Assembly (NCBI GenBank): GCA_034430555.1 | Contig: DAOUEM010000362.1 | Coordinates: 1-64,000 of the forward strand | Reading direction: 5' to 3' | Origin: DAOTXK01 sp034430555 | GTDB lineage: Bacteria; Chloroflexota; Anaerolineae; Aggregatilineales; Ch27 | DNA: 64,000 nt | Part shown: positions 32,036 to 41,088 of the stretch, piece by piece | Position numbering within the stretch: position 1 is the stretch's first letter | Layout of the letters: every line of letters begins with the position of its first letter | Translations under genes and position numbers: made by a program | Notes under the pieces: model-generated | What the model saw: the letters and a program-made list of their open reading frames with translations, nothing else | Databases searched by the model: none | What the model was told of the DNA's origin: nothing

Positions 32036-35000
32036 ATGTCGGACGAACGTCCGTTACCCCAGGATGAAGGACTGCCCGCCTGGTTACGGGGGCGCATTCA
32101 CCCCTATCCCGGCGAGCCTGCCCAGCCGTTACCGCCCGCTGGCGCTGGTGCGCCGGGTGATGCGGGTCAGCCCAGTGAGGGCGATGCCATCGACCTGCTG
32201 GCCATCTTTGACGCCGCCGGCGAACCGGGCGCCCCCGAGATTCCCGTTTCCGATGCGGGCGAGGTGCTGCCCTGGGACGCGGATGCCGGCGCGGACCAGG
32301 CGCTGCCCTCCGCCGGGGAATTAAAGGGCCTGACCGGCGAGCTGCCCTGGATGTCCGACGTGGTGGCCGATGCCTCACCGGATGCGCTGGCCGGACCTCC
32401 CGCCGCTGAGTCGCCTGTCCAGGACGCTGCGCTGCCCTGGCTGGAGGACGAAACGCCGTCCTCGGTCGCCGAAGACGACGTGCCGATGGCCGACTGGTTC
32501 GACCAGGCCCCGCCGCCGCCCGCCATCCCCGCGGAAGAAGGCCCCGGTTTCCTGGAGGATGACGCGACCCTGGCTGGCGCTTTTGACGAGCCGTCGGCCG
32601 CCCCGGAGCAGGGCGAGGAGACCCCGGATTGGCTGGTCGTGGCTGATGCCCTGGCCGGCGATGAAGCGCCGCCTGATGCCCCGGCGGAGGATGCCGTGCC
32701 CGACTGGCTGTCGACCGGCGATCTCACGCCGGAAGCAGCCGCGGGAATTCCCGCGGAGGCCCTCGCTCCCGCCGACGCGCCCGACTGGCTGGCCGCCGTC
32801 GACGACTTCGGCGGCGACGAGGATGAGGACGACGAATACCAGCCCGCCGCCTCCGCCGAACCGGTCGGCGATCCGGAGTGGTTGATCACCGATACCGGCG
32901 AAGGTCCGGTCGATTTGCTGCCGGACGACAGCGGCCTGACCTACGAGGAGTGGGAGCAGACGCAGGACGAGGAAGAAGCGGCGCCTTCCCCGGAAGAACT
33001 GCTGGCCCAGGAGGTTCCCGACTGGTTCGCCGCCATCGACGAGGACGAGGAAGGGGCGGCTCCGCCGCTCGATGCCGCTGCGCCCGCCGCCGAAGGCGCG
33101 GATTTCGTGCCGGACTGGTACCTCGGCCTGGAAGAGCAGGATACCTCGGAAGCGCCGGAGTGGTTCAATGGCCTGGATTTCTCCGCCGACGCGCTGACTG
33201 CCGAGCCGGTCCTGCCGGAAGCCCCGGAACCGCCGACACCGGAGTCGGCGCCTGCTGCCCCGGCAACGCCCACCGCGGGTGAGGCGCCCGACTGGCTCCA
33301 GGACCTGGGCGAAGACATGCCTGCCGCCGAACAGGCCAAGCCGCCCACCGGGGAACTGGACGAGCTGTTCGGGGATATGGATTTTTCGGCGGATGCCGGG
33401 CCGGTGGAGGAAGTGCCGGACTGGTTCACGGGTATTGGCGACGACGCACCCGCCCCGCCGCCCGCCGCGCCGCGCCCGCCCACCGCGCCGCTGGACGACG
33501 TGGGCGATCTGTTTGGCGACCTGGACTTCACGCCCGATGATGCCGCCGCGCTGGCCGAGGCCGCCGTCGGGGACGAGGGCGAAAAGATATCGCCGGATTG
33601 GTTGAGCGCTATCGGCCAAGAGACGGGACTGGTTTCCGACCTGCCCGAATTGGACGCCGAGCCTGACTTTGATTTCCTGGCGGACTTACCGTCCGAAGGG
33701 GCCGACGCCGACCTAGACGACCTGTTTGGCGAGCTGGACGAGTCCGTGGACGAGTCCGTGGACGCAGCTGATTTTGAGGAAGCGGCTGCGCCCCCGCCGC
33801 CGTCCCCGGAGCCGTCAGTCCTGGAGCCGGGCCAAGCCCCTGACTGGCTGGCCGACATCCAGCCGGAAGATATGCCGTTGACCACCGACGGTCTGCTGGC
33901 CGGCGGCGGCGATTTTATGGCCGTTATCGAAGACGAGTTGGGCGAATTCGACCCGTTTGCCGAGGCCGGTGTCAGCCCGGATTCACAGCTGGTGGCCCCC
34001 GCCGATGGCACCCTGGACCTGGAGGCGCTGCTGTCCGAAGGTGACCTGTCGCCTACGTCCGGCGTGGACCGCCCGCCGCCTGCCGCTCCTGGCCCGGCGC
34101 CCACCGGCGATGATGCCGAGATGCCCGGCTGGCTGCTGGACGCCCGTCCGGACGAGAGCCGTGGCGGCTTCTCCGTGGTGGACGCGGCTATGCGCCAGGC
34201 GGAGGAAGCGCCGGTCGAGGAGCTGACCGATCGCCTCCAGCACCTGCGCGAGGCCACCCGCCGCGCCGCCGAAGCCGCCGAGGATGCGCCGCCAGCGCCA
34301 TCTGATGCGGCCAGCCAGGTCCTGGCCGGGGTCACCGACGGCCTTATGCCGACTCACCTGTTCGAGGAGCCGACCGGGCCGGAAGTCATGCTCACCGTGG
34401 AGCTGGACGAGGCCCAGGAAGCCCGCGTCGCCACCCTGGAGGCGCTGCTCGGCCTGGACGCGCTGCACGAGGGCGAGCCCGCCTACGACGAAGACGGCGA
34501 GCCGATCCCCGTCGACTACGAGCAGGAAGCCCTCCGCGTGCGGGAGGCCGCGCGCCGCGCCCGGGCCCGCAGCCGGTTCAAGCCGGGCCGCGTGGTGATC
34601 AGCCTGCTGCTGGTGGTGGCGGCTGTGATCCCCTTCCTGGTGGACCTGTCCTCATTCTTGCAGTTGCCGGTCGCCGCGCTGGACACGGCGCGCCACGGCG
34701 AACTGGACGCCCAGATCGAGCGGCTGGAGCGGGGCGACCTGGTGCTGGTCGGCTTTGAGTACGGCCCCACCAGCGCCGGCGAGATGGACGTGCTGGCCGA
34801 GACTCTACTCAGCCATATCCTGATCAAAGGCGCGGTGCCCGTGATCGTCAGTACCAACCCGGCGGGCACGCTGCACTCGCGCGACGTGCTGGGTGCCCTG
34901 GCCGGCGACGAGTGGCTGCTGGCCCACATGGGCCGTCCGGCCAATCGCCCGCTGGAGACCCCGGACGACTACGTGATCCTGGCCTACCAGCCCGGCGAGT

Positions 35001-35935
35001 CGGTCGGGCTGCGTTACCTGGCCGAGTGTTTCACCGGCACCGGCGCGCTGGATTGCAGCGCCGTCGTGGCCGATTACCAGGGGAACCCGACCGGCCTGGT
35101 CGACGTCTCCTTCGCCCTGATGATCACGCTGGCCGAGCGCGGCGAAGACGTCCGCCTGTGGGTGGAGCAGGTCGGCGCTGTTGTGCCGGCGCCGCTGGCC
35201 GCCGCCGTGACGGTCGGGGCGGAGCCGATTGCGCGTCCCTATTTCGCCTCCGGGCAGCTGATCGGTCTGCTGGCCGGGTACCGCGACGCCTACATCTACG
35301 ACACCGTGCTGCTGGCGGCGCTGCCGCCGGTGCAGGCTCTGCCGCCGTCCGTCGAGGATACGCCCGCCGGGGACGAAACGCCGGTCGAAGCTGCGGCGCT
35401 GCCCACCGTTACCCCGACCGAAGATTCGCTGACCTTCCTGGCCACGCCGACGGCCGGCGAGGTGCTGCCCACCGCGACGCTCCAGGGCCTGGTGACGCGC
35501 ACGCCGACCCCGTCCCTGACGCCTTCCATCACCCTGACGCCCTCGCTGACCTTCACGCCCTCGGCGACAGCCACCGCCACGCGCACGCCCACTTTCACCC
35601 ACACGCCGCGTCCGCAGGACCTGACCCAGGCGGCCATTGCCATCGGGTCCGGCACGCCGCTGACGGCCACGCCTACCCCGGTGCCGAGCCACACGCCGAC
35701 CATCGCCCTGGTGACGGAGACGCCCGCGCCGGAAGGCACCGTCGTCGATGAAGCGGCGGACGGCACGGTCGTGGCCGACGCCGCCCTGGCAGAGCAGGTC
35801 GTGCAGCCGGAGCGCGTCTACCGTGAAGAGCGCTGGTACAGCCTCACGCTGAGCGCCATCGCGGCGACCATCGTGATCGGGTTGGGCGCGATGGTGAACA
35901 TCTTCCGAGGCATTCGCCGGAGGCGGGAACAGTGA
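32036..35935 (+). CDS. Giant acidic membrane protein with repeated Pro-Asp/Glu-Trp motifs
   Basis: 1,299 residues. Residues 1-790 are very acidic, Ala/Pro-rich and low in complexity, interrupted by short aromatic motifs of the form P-[DE]-W-[LFY] (TPDWLVVA, VPDWLSTG, APDWLAAV, DPEWLITD, VPDWFAAI, VPDWYLGL, APEWFNGL, APDWLQDL, VPDWFTGI, SPDWLSAI, APDWLADI), spaced 30-70 residues apart, plus repeats of LDELFGDMDFS. After a helical region comes a membrane helix (about 857-880), an exported domain (about 885-1100, with LVLVGFEYGPTSAGEMDVLAE), a Thr/Pro-rich stretch (1135-1245) and a final helix (1266-1289). The N-terminal motif array is therefore cytoplasmic and looks like a multivalent docking tail. 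Family not recognised. Confidence 0.8.
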   Translation: MSDERPLPQDEGLPAWLRGRIHPYPGEPAQPLPPAGAGAPGDAGQPSEGDAIDLLAIFDAAGEPGAPEIPVSDAGEVLPWDADAGADQALPSAGELKGLTGELPWMSDVVADASPDALAGPPAAESPVQDAALPWLEDETPSSVAEDDVPMADWFDQAPPPPAIPAEEGPGFLEDDATLAGAFDEPSAAPEQGEETPDWLVVADALAGDEAPPDAPAEDAVPDWLSTGDLTPEAAAGIPAEALAPADAPDWLAAVDDFGGDEDEDDEYQPAASAEPVGDPEWLITDTGEGPVDLLPDDSGLTYEEWEQTQDEEEAAPSPEELLAQEVPDWFAAIDEDEEGAAPPLDAAAPAAEGADFVPDWYLGLEEQDTSEAPEWFNGLDFSADALTAEPVLPEAPEPPTPESAPAAPATPTAGEAPDWLQDLGEDMPAAEQAKPPTGELDELFGDMDFSADAGPVEEVPDWFTGIGDDAPAPPPAAPRPPTAPLDDVGDLFGDLDFTPDDAAALAEAAVGDEGEKISPDWLSAIGQETGLVSDLPELDAEPDFDFLADLPSEGADADLDDLFGELDESVDESVDAADFEEAAAPPPPSPEPSVLEPGQAPDWLADIQPEDMPLTTDGLLAGGGDFMAVIEDELGEFDPFAEAGVSPDSQLVAPADGTLDLEALLSEGDLSPTSGVDRPPPAAPGPAPTGDDAEMPGWLLDARPDESRGGFSVVDAAMRQAEEAPVEELTDRLQHLREATRRAAEAAEDAPPAPSDAASQVLAGVTDGLMPTHLFEEPTGPEVMLTVELDEAQEARVATLEALLGLDALHEGEPAYDEDGEPIPVDYEQEALRVREAARRARARSRFKPGRVVISLLLVVAAVIPFLVDLSSFLQLPVAALDTARHGELDAQIERLERGDLVLVGFEYGPTSAGEMDVLAETLLSHILIKGAVPVIVSTNPAGTLHSRDVLGALAGDEWLLAHMGRPANRPLETPDDYVILAYQPGESVGLRYLAECFTGTGALDCSAVVADYQGNPTGLVDVSFALMITLAERGEDVRLWVEQVGAVVPAPLAAAVTVGAEPIARPYFASGQLIGLLAGYRDAYIYDTVLLAALPPVQALPPSVEDTPAGDETPVEAAALPTVTPTEDSLTFLATPTAGEVLPTATLQGLVTRTPTPSLTPSITLTPSLTFTPSATATATRTPTFTHTPRPQDLTQAAIAIGSGTPLTATPTPVPSHTPTIALVTETPAPEGTVVDEAADGTVVADAALAEQVVQPERVYREERWYSLTLSAIAATIVIGLGAMVNIFRGIRRRREQ

Positions 35936-36582
35936 CGCCAGATACGTTAAACACGCTCGCCGGGTGGGTTGGCTTCGTGCTGACCCTGCTGATCTTCAGC
36001 TATTTGCTGGCCGATAACTTTCTGTACCGGCTGGCGGTGTATGTCTTTGTCGGCGTGGCTGCCGGGTTCACCGCCGTCGTGGCGGTGGAAGGCGTGCTGT
36101 TGCCCTGGCTGGAAGGCACCGTGTTTTCCGCGCAAGCCTCCACCGGCGGGATCGTGCTGGGCGTGGTGCCGCTGATCGTCGGGTTTTTGCTGCTGCTGAA
36201 GGCCTCGCCACGGCTGGCCCCGCTGGGCAACCTGGCCCTGGCCGTCCTGATCGGCATCGGCACGGCGGTGGCGCTGGTCGGCGCGGTGAGCGGCACGCTG
36301 CTGCCGCTAGTCGGCTCGACCGGGGGCGCGGTCACCGCCAGCGTGGACGGCCTGGTGATCATCCTGGGCACCATCACCACGCTGTTATACTTCCAGTACC
36401 TGGCGGTCCGGCGGCCCGACGGCGAAATCTCGCGGCCCCTGGCCCTGCGCGCCGCCGGCACCATCGGCCAGGTATTTTTGATTATTGCTTTCGCCTCGCT
36501 CTATGCGGGCGCTATTCTGACCAGCCTTACCATTTTCAGTGAACGGATCGCCTTCTTGTTGACGCAGGTCGCGGGCGGGTAG
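35932..36582 (+). CDS. Multi-pass membrane protein of the MutL-type operon
   Basis: 216 residues with about six hydrophobic helices (WVGFVLTLLIFSYLLADNFL, LAVYVFVGVAAGFTAVVAVEG, IVLGVVPLIVGFLLLL, LALAVLIGIGTAVALVGAVSG, VDGLVIILGTITTLLYFQYLAV, IGQVFLIIAFASLYAGAILTSL). GTG at 35932 shares four bases with the stop of the giant acidic gene (GTGA), so the two are coupled. No catalytic motif. It probably forms a membrane platform with the protein at 31402. Confidence 0.75.
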   Translation: MTPDTLNTLAGWVGFVLTLLIFSYLLADNFLYRLAVYVFVGVAAGFTAVVAVEGVLLPWLEGTVFSAQASTGGIVLGVVPLIVGFLLLLKASPRLAPLGNLALAVLIGIGTAVALVGAVSGTLLPLVGSTGGAVTASVDGLVIILGTITTLLYFQYLAVRRPDGEISRPLALRAAGTIGQVFLIIAFASLYAGAILTSLTIFSERIAFLLTQVAGG

Positions 36583-36601
36583 CTAAACCGGGCGAATAAC
36601 T

Positions 36602-38824
36602 ATGGCTGAATCGGGCGACATCAATTCCATACTGGCGGCGGATTTTGGCAGCGTCAATACGCGCGTCGTGCTGATCGATCTGGTGGACGGCGCCTACCGC
36701 CTGGTCGCGCGCAGCGTCACCCGCACTACGGTGGATGACCCGCTGCGCGACGTGGCCGTCGGCCTGTACCGGGGCGCTTCCCAGATGGCCGAACAGATCG
36801 GGCGGCCCCTGGTAGCCGCCAACAACGACTCCATCCTCACGCCGGAGGAATCCGATGGCAGCGGCGTGGACGCCGTGCTGGCCACGGCCAGCGTGGGCCG
36901 TCCGCTGCGCGTGGTGCTGGTCGGCCTGATGCCCGATGTCAGCGTGAGCAGCGGCCTGAACGTGCTGGCCGGCTCTTACGTGCAGGTGATCGACAAGCTC
37001 TCCCTGGCCGACATCCGCAGCGAAGAGCAGCAGATTAACGACCTGCTGTCCCGCCAGCCGGACCTGATCTTCATCGTCGGCGGCACGGACGCCGGGGCGG
37101 AAGCGTCCATTCTGCGGCTGGTCGACGTGGTCGGGCAGGCCGTGCAGATGGCCCCCCAGCCGCCGATGGTGCTTTACGCCGGCAATCGCGCCGCGCAGGT
37201 GGGCGTCCGCGAGCGGCTGGAAGGGATATGCACGCTGTTTGTGGCGGATAACGTGCGCCCCAGCCTGATGGACGAGCAGCTCGGCTCTGCCCAGCAAGAA
37301 TTGGCCGCCGTTTACGACCGGTTTAAGGTGAACAACCGCTTCGGTTTTGACGAGATCAGCGAGATCAGCGCGATGGGCGTGCTGCCCACCGCCCAGAGTT
37401 ACACCAACATCGTGCGTTACCTGGGCGAGATCACGGCGCGCGATCCCAGGGATAAAGGCGCGGCGGCCGTGGGCGTGCTGGCGGTTGACGTGGGCAGCGC
37501 CACGACCACCGTGGCCGCTTCCATCCGCAAGCGCAACACGATCAACATCCGCGCCGACGTGGGGGTGGGGCACAGCGCCGCCGGGGCGCTGGCCGCGACC
37601 ACGCCCGCCAACGTGCGCCGCTGGCTCACCTGGGACGCCACCAACGCCGAGATCGCCGATTACGCCTACAACAAAATGCTGCACCCGGCCACCGTCCCCC
37701 AGACCGCGCAGGAGCTGGAGCTGGAATACGCCCTGGCCCGCGAGGCCATCCGGGTGGTGGTCGAGCAGGCGTCGAAGTCCTGGCGGCTGCGCGGCAAGGA
37801 GCGTATCCCGGTCCTCAGCCCACTGATCGGCGCGGGCACGGTGCTGGCCGGGGCCGCGCACTCCGGCATCGCCGCCCTGATCCTGCTGGATGCCATCCAG
37901 CCGGTCGGCGTGACCGAGTTGTGGCTGGACCCGGCGGGCCTGATCCCGGCGCTGGGCGCGCTGGCTTACCTCAAGCCTTCCTCGGTGGTGCAGATGCTGG
38001 ACGCGGGCGATCTGGTCATGATCGGCTCGGTGGTCTGCGCGGATGGGGGCGTGCGCATCGGGCGCGGCGGCATGAAGGTCACCATCGAGCTGGCCAACGG
38101 CGAGGTGATCAAGCGCGGCGTGGTGGGCGGCTCCCTGTGGACCTACCCGCTGCCGCCGGGGCAGACGGCTAAGGTCGACGTCAGGGTCTCGCGCGGGCTG
38201 AGCATCAACGGCCGCTCGCGGATCAAGCGGACGCTCAAAGGCGGCGCGGCGGGCCTCATCTTTGATGCACGTGGCCGCCCCCTGGCGCTGCCTCGCCGGG
38301 CGGAGGCGCGCGCCGAGTTGTACCCGCGCTGGGTGGCCGGCACCAGGGGCCACATTCAACTGCGGGTCTCCGAGGTGGACGAGTCGGCCGTCGACGCCCA
38401 GGCGCTGGTCGAAGCGGAAAAGGCGCCCGAGCCGGACCTGGAAGCCCTCGGCGAGACGGCGGCGGCCCCGGCCCCTAAGCGGCGCGGCTTGTTCGGGCGG
38501 CGGCGCGGTACGGTCGAAGCCGGCCCTGGCGATGGCGACAGTGCCGAACCGGACCTCGATCTCTTTGGCGACCTGGCGGAAGCACCCGCCGAGGACGAAA
38601 CGCCCGCGCACGCCGCGCCGCCAGCCGGGGCGAAAGAAAAACCCCGCCGGAGTCGTTTTGGGCGGCGTGGCCGGGCCGAAACAGCCGAGTCAGCCGCCGA
38701 CGAGCCGGACAGGGACGCGGACGAGGAACCGGCGGCGGAACAGCCTTCCGAGATGGATTTGCTGGTGGACGACCTGCGCCTGGACGACGAGCCGAAGAAG
38801 CGGCGCGGTCCCTTCCGGAGATAA
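36602..38824 (+). CDS. MutL/GlmL-family (glutamate mutase L-like) ASKHA protein
   Basis: 740 residues. Two actin/Hsp70-type halves are visible: phosphate-1 loop ILAADFGSVNTRVVLIDL (about 10-27) and a second Asp loop VLAVDVGSATTTVAAS (about 292-307); further blocks include LIFIVGGTDAGAEASILRLV and ADVGVGHSAAGAL. This matches the MutL/GlmL family, usually encoded between the S and E subunits of coenzyme-B12 glutamate mutase, where it is thought to be a chaperone or reactivase. No mutase subunit lies in this window. The final 145 residues are a charged extension of alternating Ala/Pro/acidic and Lys/Arg-rich patches (RRGLFGRRRG), resembling the acidic tails elsewhere in the operon. ATG 36602, 20 bases after the previous stop. 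Confidence 0.85.
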   Translation: MAESGDINSILAADFGSVNTRVVLIDLVDGAYRLVARSVTRTTVDDPLRDVAVGLYRGASQMAEQIGRPLVAANNDSILTPEESDGSGVDAVLATASVGRPLRVVLVGLMPDVSVSSGLNVLAGSYVQVIDKLSLADIRSEEQQINDLLSRQPDLIFIVGGTDAGAEASILRLVDVVGQAVQMAPQPPMVLYAGNRAAQVGVRERLEGICTLFVADNVRPSLMDEQLGSAQQELAAVYDRFKVNNRFGFDEISEISAMGVLPTAQSYTNIVRYLGEITARDPRDKGAAAVGVLAVDVGSATTTVAASIRKRNTINIRADVGVGHSAAGALAATTPANVRRWLTWDATNAEIADYAYNKMLHPATVPQTAQELELEYALAREAIRVVVEQASKSWRLRGKERIPVLSPLIGAGTVLAGAAHSGIAALILLDAIQPVGVTELWLDPAGLIPALGALAYLKPSSVVQMLDAGDLVMIGSVVCADGGVRIGRGGMKVTIELANGEVIKRGVVGGSLWTYPLPPGQTAKVDVRVSRGLSINGRSRIKRTLKGGAAGLIFDARGRPLALPRRAEARAELYPRWVAGTRGHIQLRVSEVDESAVDAQALVEAEKAPEPDLEALGETAAAPAPKRRGLFGRRRGTVEAGPGDGDSAEPDLDLFGDLAEAPAEDETPAHAAPPAGAKEKPRRSRFGRRGRAETAESAADEPDRDADEEPAAEQPSEMDLLVDDLRLDDEPKKRRGPFRR

Positions 38825-38877
38825 GCGGGCGAGTTTTAGCGCAGCGGCGGCGGGTGGCCGGCTGCTGAGGGTGAGCC

Positions 38878-39957
38878 ATGGCGAATTATTATCCAGACCA
38901 ATCGACCATCCTGCCGATGTGCACCATCCGGCGCGAGCGCCTGCTGCCGGAGGACGTGTTCGGCACCGTCACCGTGCGCGAAGGCGAGCACGTCAACGCC
39001 ATGAATGTCGTGGCGCGCGGCGTCCGTGCCAACCGCTACGTGATCCTCAACCTGCGCCACCTGCTCGACATGGACGACCCGGACGACATTGAATCCCTGG
39101 TGCACGTCGCGCCGGGCGAGGCCTTCAAGGAAGGGCAGGTCATCGCCGGGGACCAGGAGCACAGCCGCAAATTGGTCCGCGCGCCCGTGAGCGGCATGAT
39201 GTTGCGCCTGCTGGAAGGCCGCCTGGTCCTGCAAACCGGCCTCACCGAGGTGTCCGTGCGGGCCGGCTTCAACGGCCAGGTCACGTCGATCCGGGCCAAC
39301 CGCGGCGTGCTGCTGGAAACGACCGGCGCGCTGGTCCAGGGAGTGTGGGGCAACGGCTGCGATCACTTTGGCGTGGTGCAAAAGGAGCCGGAAGGTGGCC
39401 TGGCCGCGCTGGAGGTGGACGAGTTCACCACGGAATGGCGCGGGGCGATCGTGATCACCGGGCGGCCCCTGGTCAAGCTGGCGCTGCACAAGGCGGAGGC
39501 CCAGACTATCGGCGGAATCATCGCCCCCAGCATGAATGCCGACTTGCGCGAAGTTGCATTACGCCTCAAAATGCCCATAATGCTGACTGAGGGCTTTGGC
39601 GATATGCAGATGGGCAGGCTGGTGTCCGACGTCCTGGAGCAGTATGTCGGGCGTCAGGCCGCCCTCAGCGCCGTCAAGCCGGAACGCGGGCAGGCCAGTC
39701 GCCCGGAGGTGATCGTGCCCCTGCACACCGACGACCGGGTGGCCGCCCCGGCGCGCGACGAGCCGCTGCGGCTGGGATCGGAAGTCCGCCTGACACGGGC
39801 TCCTTACCAGGGTATCGTCGGCAAGGTGGCGAGCCTGCCCAGGACGCCCCAGGTGATCGAGAATGGGCTGCGCCTGCCGGTGGCGATGGTCAACCTGCCC
39901 AGCGGGCGTACGGTGACGGTCCCGCTGGTGAACCTGGAGATGTTTGGACGGGGTTAG
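38878..39957 (+). CDS. Soluble operon protein with possible biotinyl/lipoyl-like core
   Basis: 359 residues, no signal or membrane helix. Around residues 100-122, RAPVSGMMLRLLEGRLVLQTG resembles the turn of biotinyl/lipoyl-like barrel-sandwich domains but lacks the modified Lys. A central part (IVITGRPLVKLALHKAEAQTIGGIIAPSMNADLREVAL) suggests an alpha/beta domain, and the C-terminus (LGSEVRLTRAPYQGIVGKVASLP to LPSGRTVTVPLVNLEMFG) looks KOW/SH3-like. The order suggests a scaffold or adaptor. ATG 38878, 54 bases after the MutL-like gene. Function unknown; context ties it to the MutL-like protein. Confidence 0.7.
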   Translation: MANYYPDQSTILPMCTIRRERLLPEDVFGTVTVREGEHVNAMNVVARGVRANRYVILNLRHLLDMDDPDDIESLVHVAPGEAFKEGQVIAGDQEHSRKLVRAPVSGMMLRLLEGRLVLQTGLTEVSVRAGFNGQVTSIRANRGVLLETTGALVQGVWGNGCDHFGVVQKEPEGGLAALEVDEFTTEWRGAIVITGRPLVKLALHKAEAQTIGGIIAPSMNADLREVALRLKMPIMLTEGFGDMQMGRLVSDVLEQYVGRQAALSAVKPERGQASRPEVIVPLHTDDRVAAPARDEPLRLGSEVRLTRAPYQGIVGKVASLPRTPQVIENGLRLPVAMVNLPSGRTVTVPLVNLEMFGRG

Positions 39958-40032
39958 CCGCCCCGGTTGGTCGAGGGGGAGATCCCCTCAGTAGTTCGGG
40001 GGCTGTTCCCCCACACGGTGAAGGAGATAGCG

Positions 40033-40848
40033 ATGAGCGACGACGATCTGTTTGGCGACAGCAGAGACGACTTTTTTGGGGATGACGATGATTTTGGGGG
40101 AGATACCTTCGACGAATTCGAGAGTTTTGACGACTTCGATCTCGGCGACGAGGAGGTCGACGCCCCGGACTTCGGCGAGGACTTCACCGCGGAGGAAGGT
40201 GGTCCTGCCGGTGCGACGCTCTTCGGCCTGAACCGCACCTTCGTGCTGATCGCCGGCGCGGCGGCCCTGGTGATCTGCGTGGCGGTCGTCGTGCTGGTAC
40301 TCGTGATCGGGACGGGCGGCCCGTCCGACGTGGACCTGACCATCACCGCGGTCTACGCGACCAACACCCAGGTGGCCCTCTTCCTGGAGGAAACCGCGAC
40401 GCAAAACGCGTTGAGCCTGGATATGACGGCCACCGCCGATGCCTGGACCGATACGCCCACGCCGGTGCCGTCCGATACGCCCACCATCGCGCCTACCGAA
40501 GTGCCGGCCACCAGCACGCCGCTCTTCGTGACGCCCACCGTAGACCCCAACCAGTCGGGCGGCGGCGGCCTGGAACCCAATGCCGTGGCGCTGACGGCGA
40601 CCGCGCTGGCCGGCATCCTGGCCGGGGCGACCGAAGCCGCGCCTCCCGGTGAGTTCCTCACGCCGACGATCGACACCGGCGCCGGCCCGGGGACCGGCGG
40701 CCTTACCCCGATCGCCACGCGGCTGCCCACTACCGGCCTGTTCGACGACATCGGCACGGGCAACGGCGTCAACGGCCTCCTGACGGCGGGGCTGGCCCTG
40801 GTCGGGCTGGCGGCGGTGATCGTGGTGGCGCGGCGCTTGCGGGCTTAA
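40033..40848 (+). CDS. Acidic bitopic protein with C-terminal LPTTG sorting-like signal
   Basis: 271 residues. Residues 1-58 are extremely acidic with Phe repeats (DDLFGDSRDDFFGDDDDFGG, FDEFESFDDFDLGDEE). A membrane helix follows (about 71-96, FVLIAGAAALVICVAVVVLVLVIG), then a Thr/Pro-rich exported region. The end carries LPTTG (231-235), a second hydrophobic helix (about 249-266) and RRLRA, the layout of a sortase substrate. Start ATG 40033 has AAGGAG upstream; an upstream TTG at 39967 is unlikely. No sortase gene lies in the window. It is the last gene before a strong terminator. Confidence 0.75.
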   Translation: MSDDDLFGDSRDDFFGDDDDFGGDTFDEFESFDDFDLGDEEVDAPDFGEDFTAEEGGPAGATLFGLNRTFVLIAGAAALVICVAVVVLVLVIGTGGPSDVDLTITAVYATNTQVALFLEETATQNALSLDMTATADAWTDTPTPVPSDTPTIAPTEVPATSTPLFVTPTVDPNQSGGGGLEPNAVALTATALAGILAGATEAAPPGEFLTPTIDTGAGPGTGGLTPIATRLPTTGLFDDIGTGNGVNGLLTAGLALVGLAAVIVVARRLRA

Positions 40849-40942
40849 CCCGGCGGTTCCTGCCGGACGACCCGGCTTCGCCTGCCCGGCCGTCCGTAGA
40901 CCGTCGCCTCCTGAGCCGTGCTGCCGTCTAAAAGTGCTTAAC

Positions 40943-40979
40943 AATCGGCCGGATCGATCTGGCATCCGGCCGATTTTGG
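40943..40979 (+). terminator. Terminator closing the MutL-type operon
   Basis: Arms AATCGGCCGGAT (40943-40954) and ATCCGGCCGATT (40964-40975) are perfect 12-base complements, followed by a short T run (TTTT spanning the arm end). The stem is the strongest in the window. Confidence 0.75.
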
Positions 40980-41088
40980 CGTATTATTAGGAGAGTGGCT
41001 GCACCCAATCTGCTATTCGTTTTTACCTGGCGGACGCCTGCTGCCGGCCTGGCCAGACGCGCGGCGGCCGCCCTGATCAGACGGAACT

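Noticed and set aside
36602..38824. DNA mismatch repair MutL
   Set aside because: The protein is an ASKHA-fold glutamate-mutase-associated MutL/GlmL homolog, not a GHKL mismatch-repair ATPase; the shared name is coincidental.
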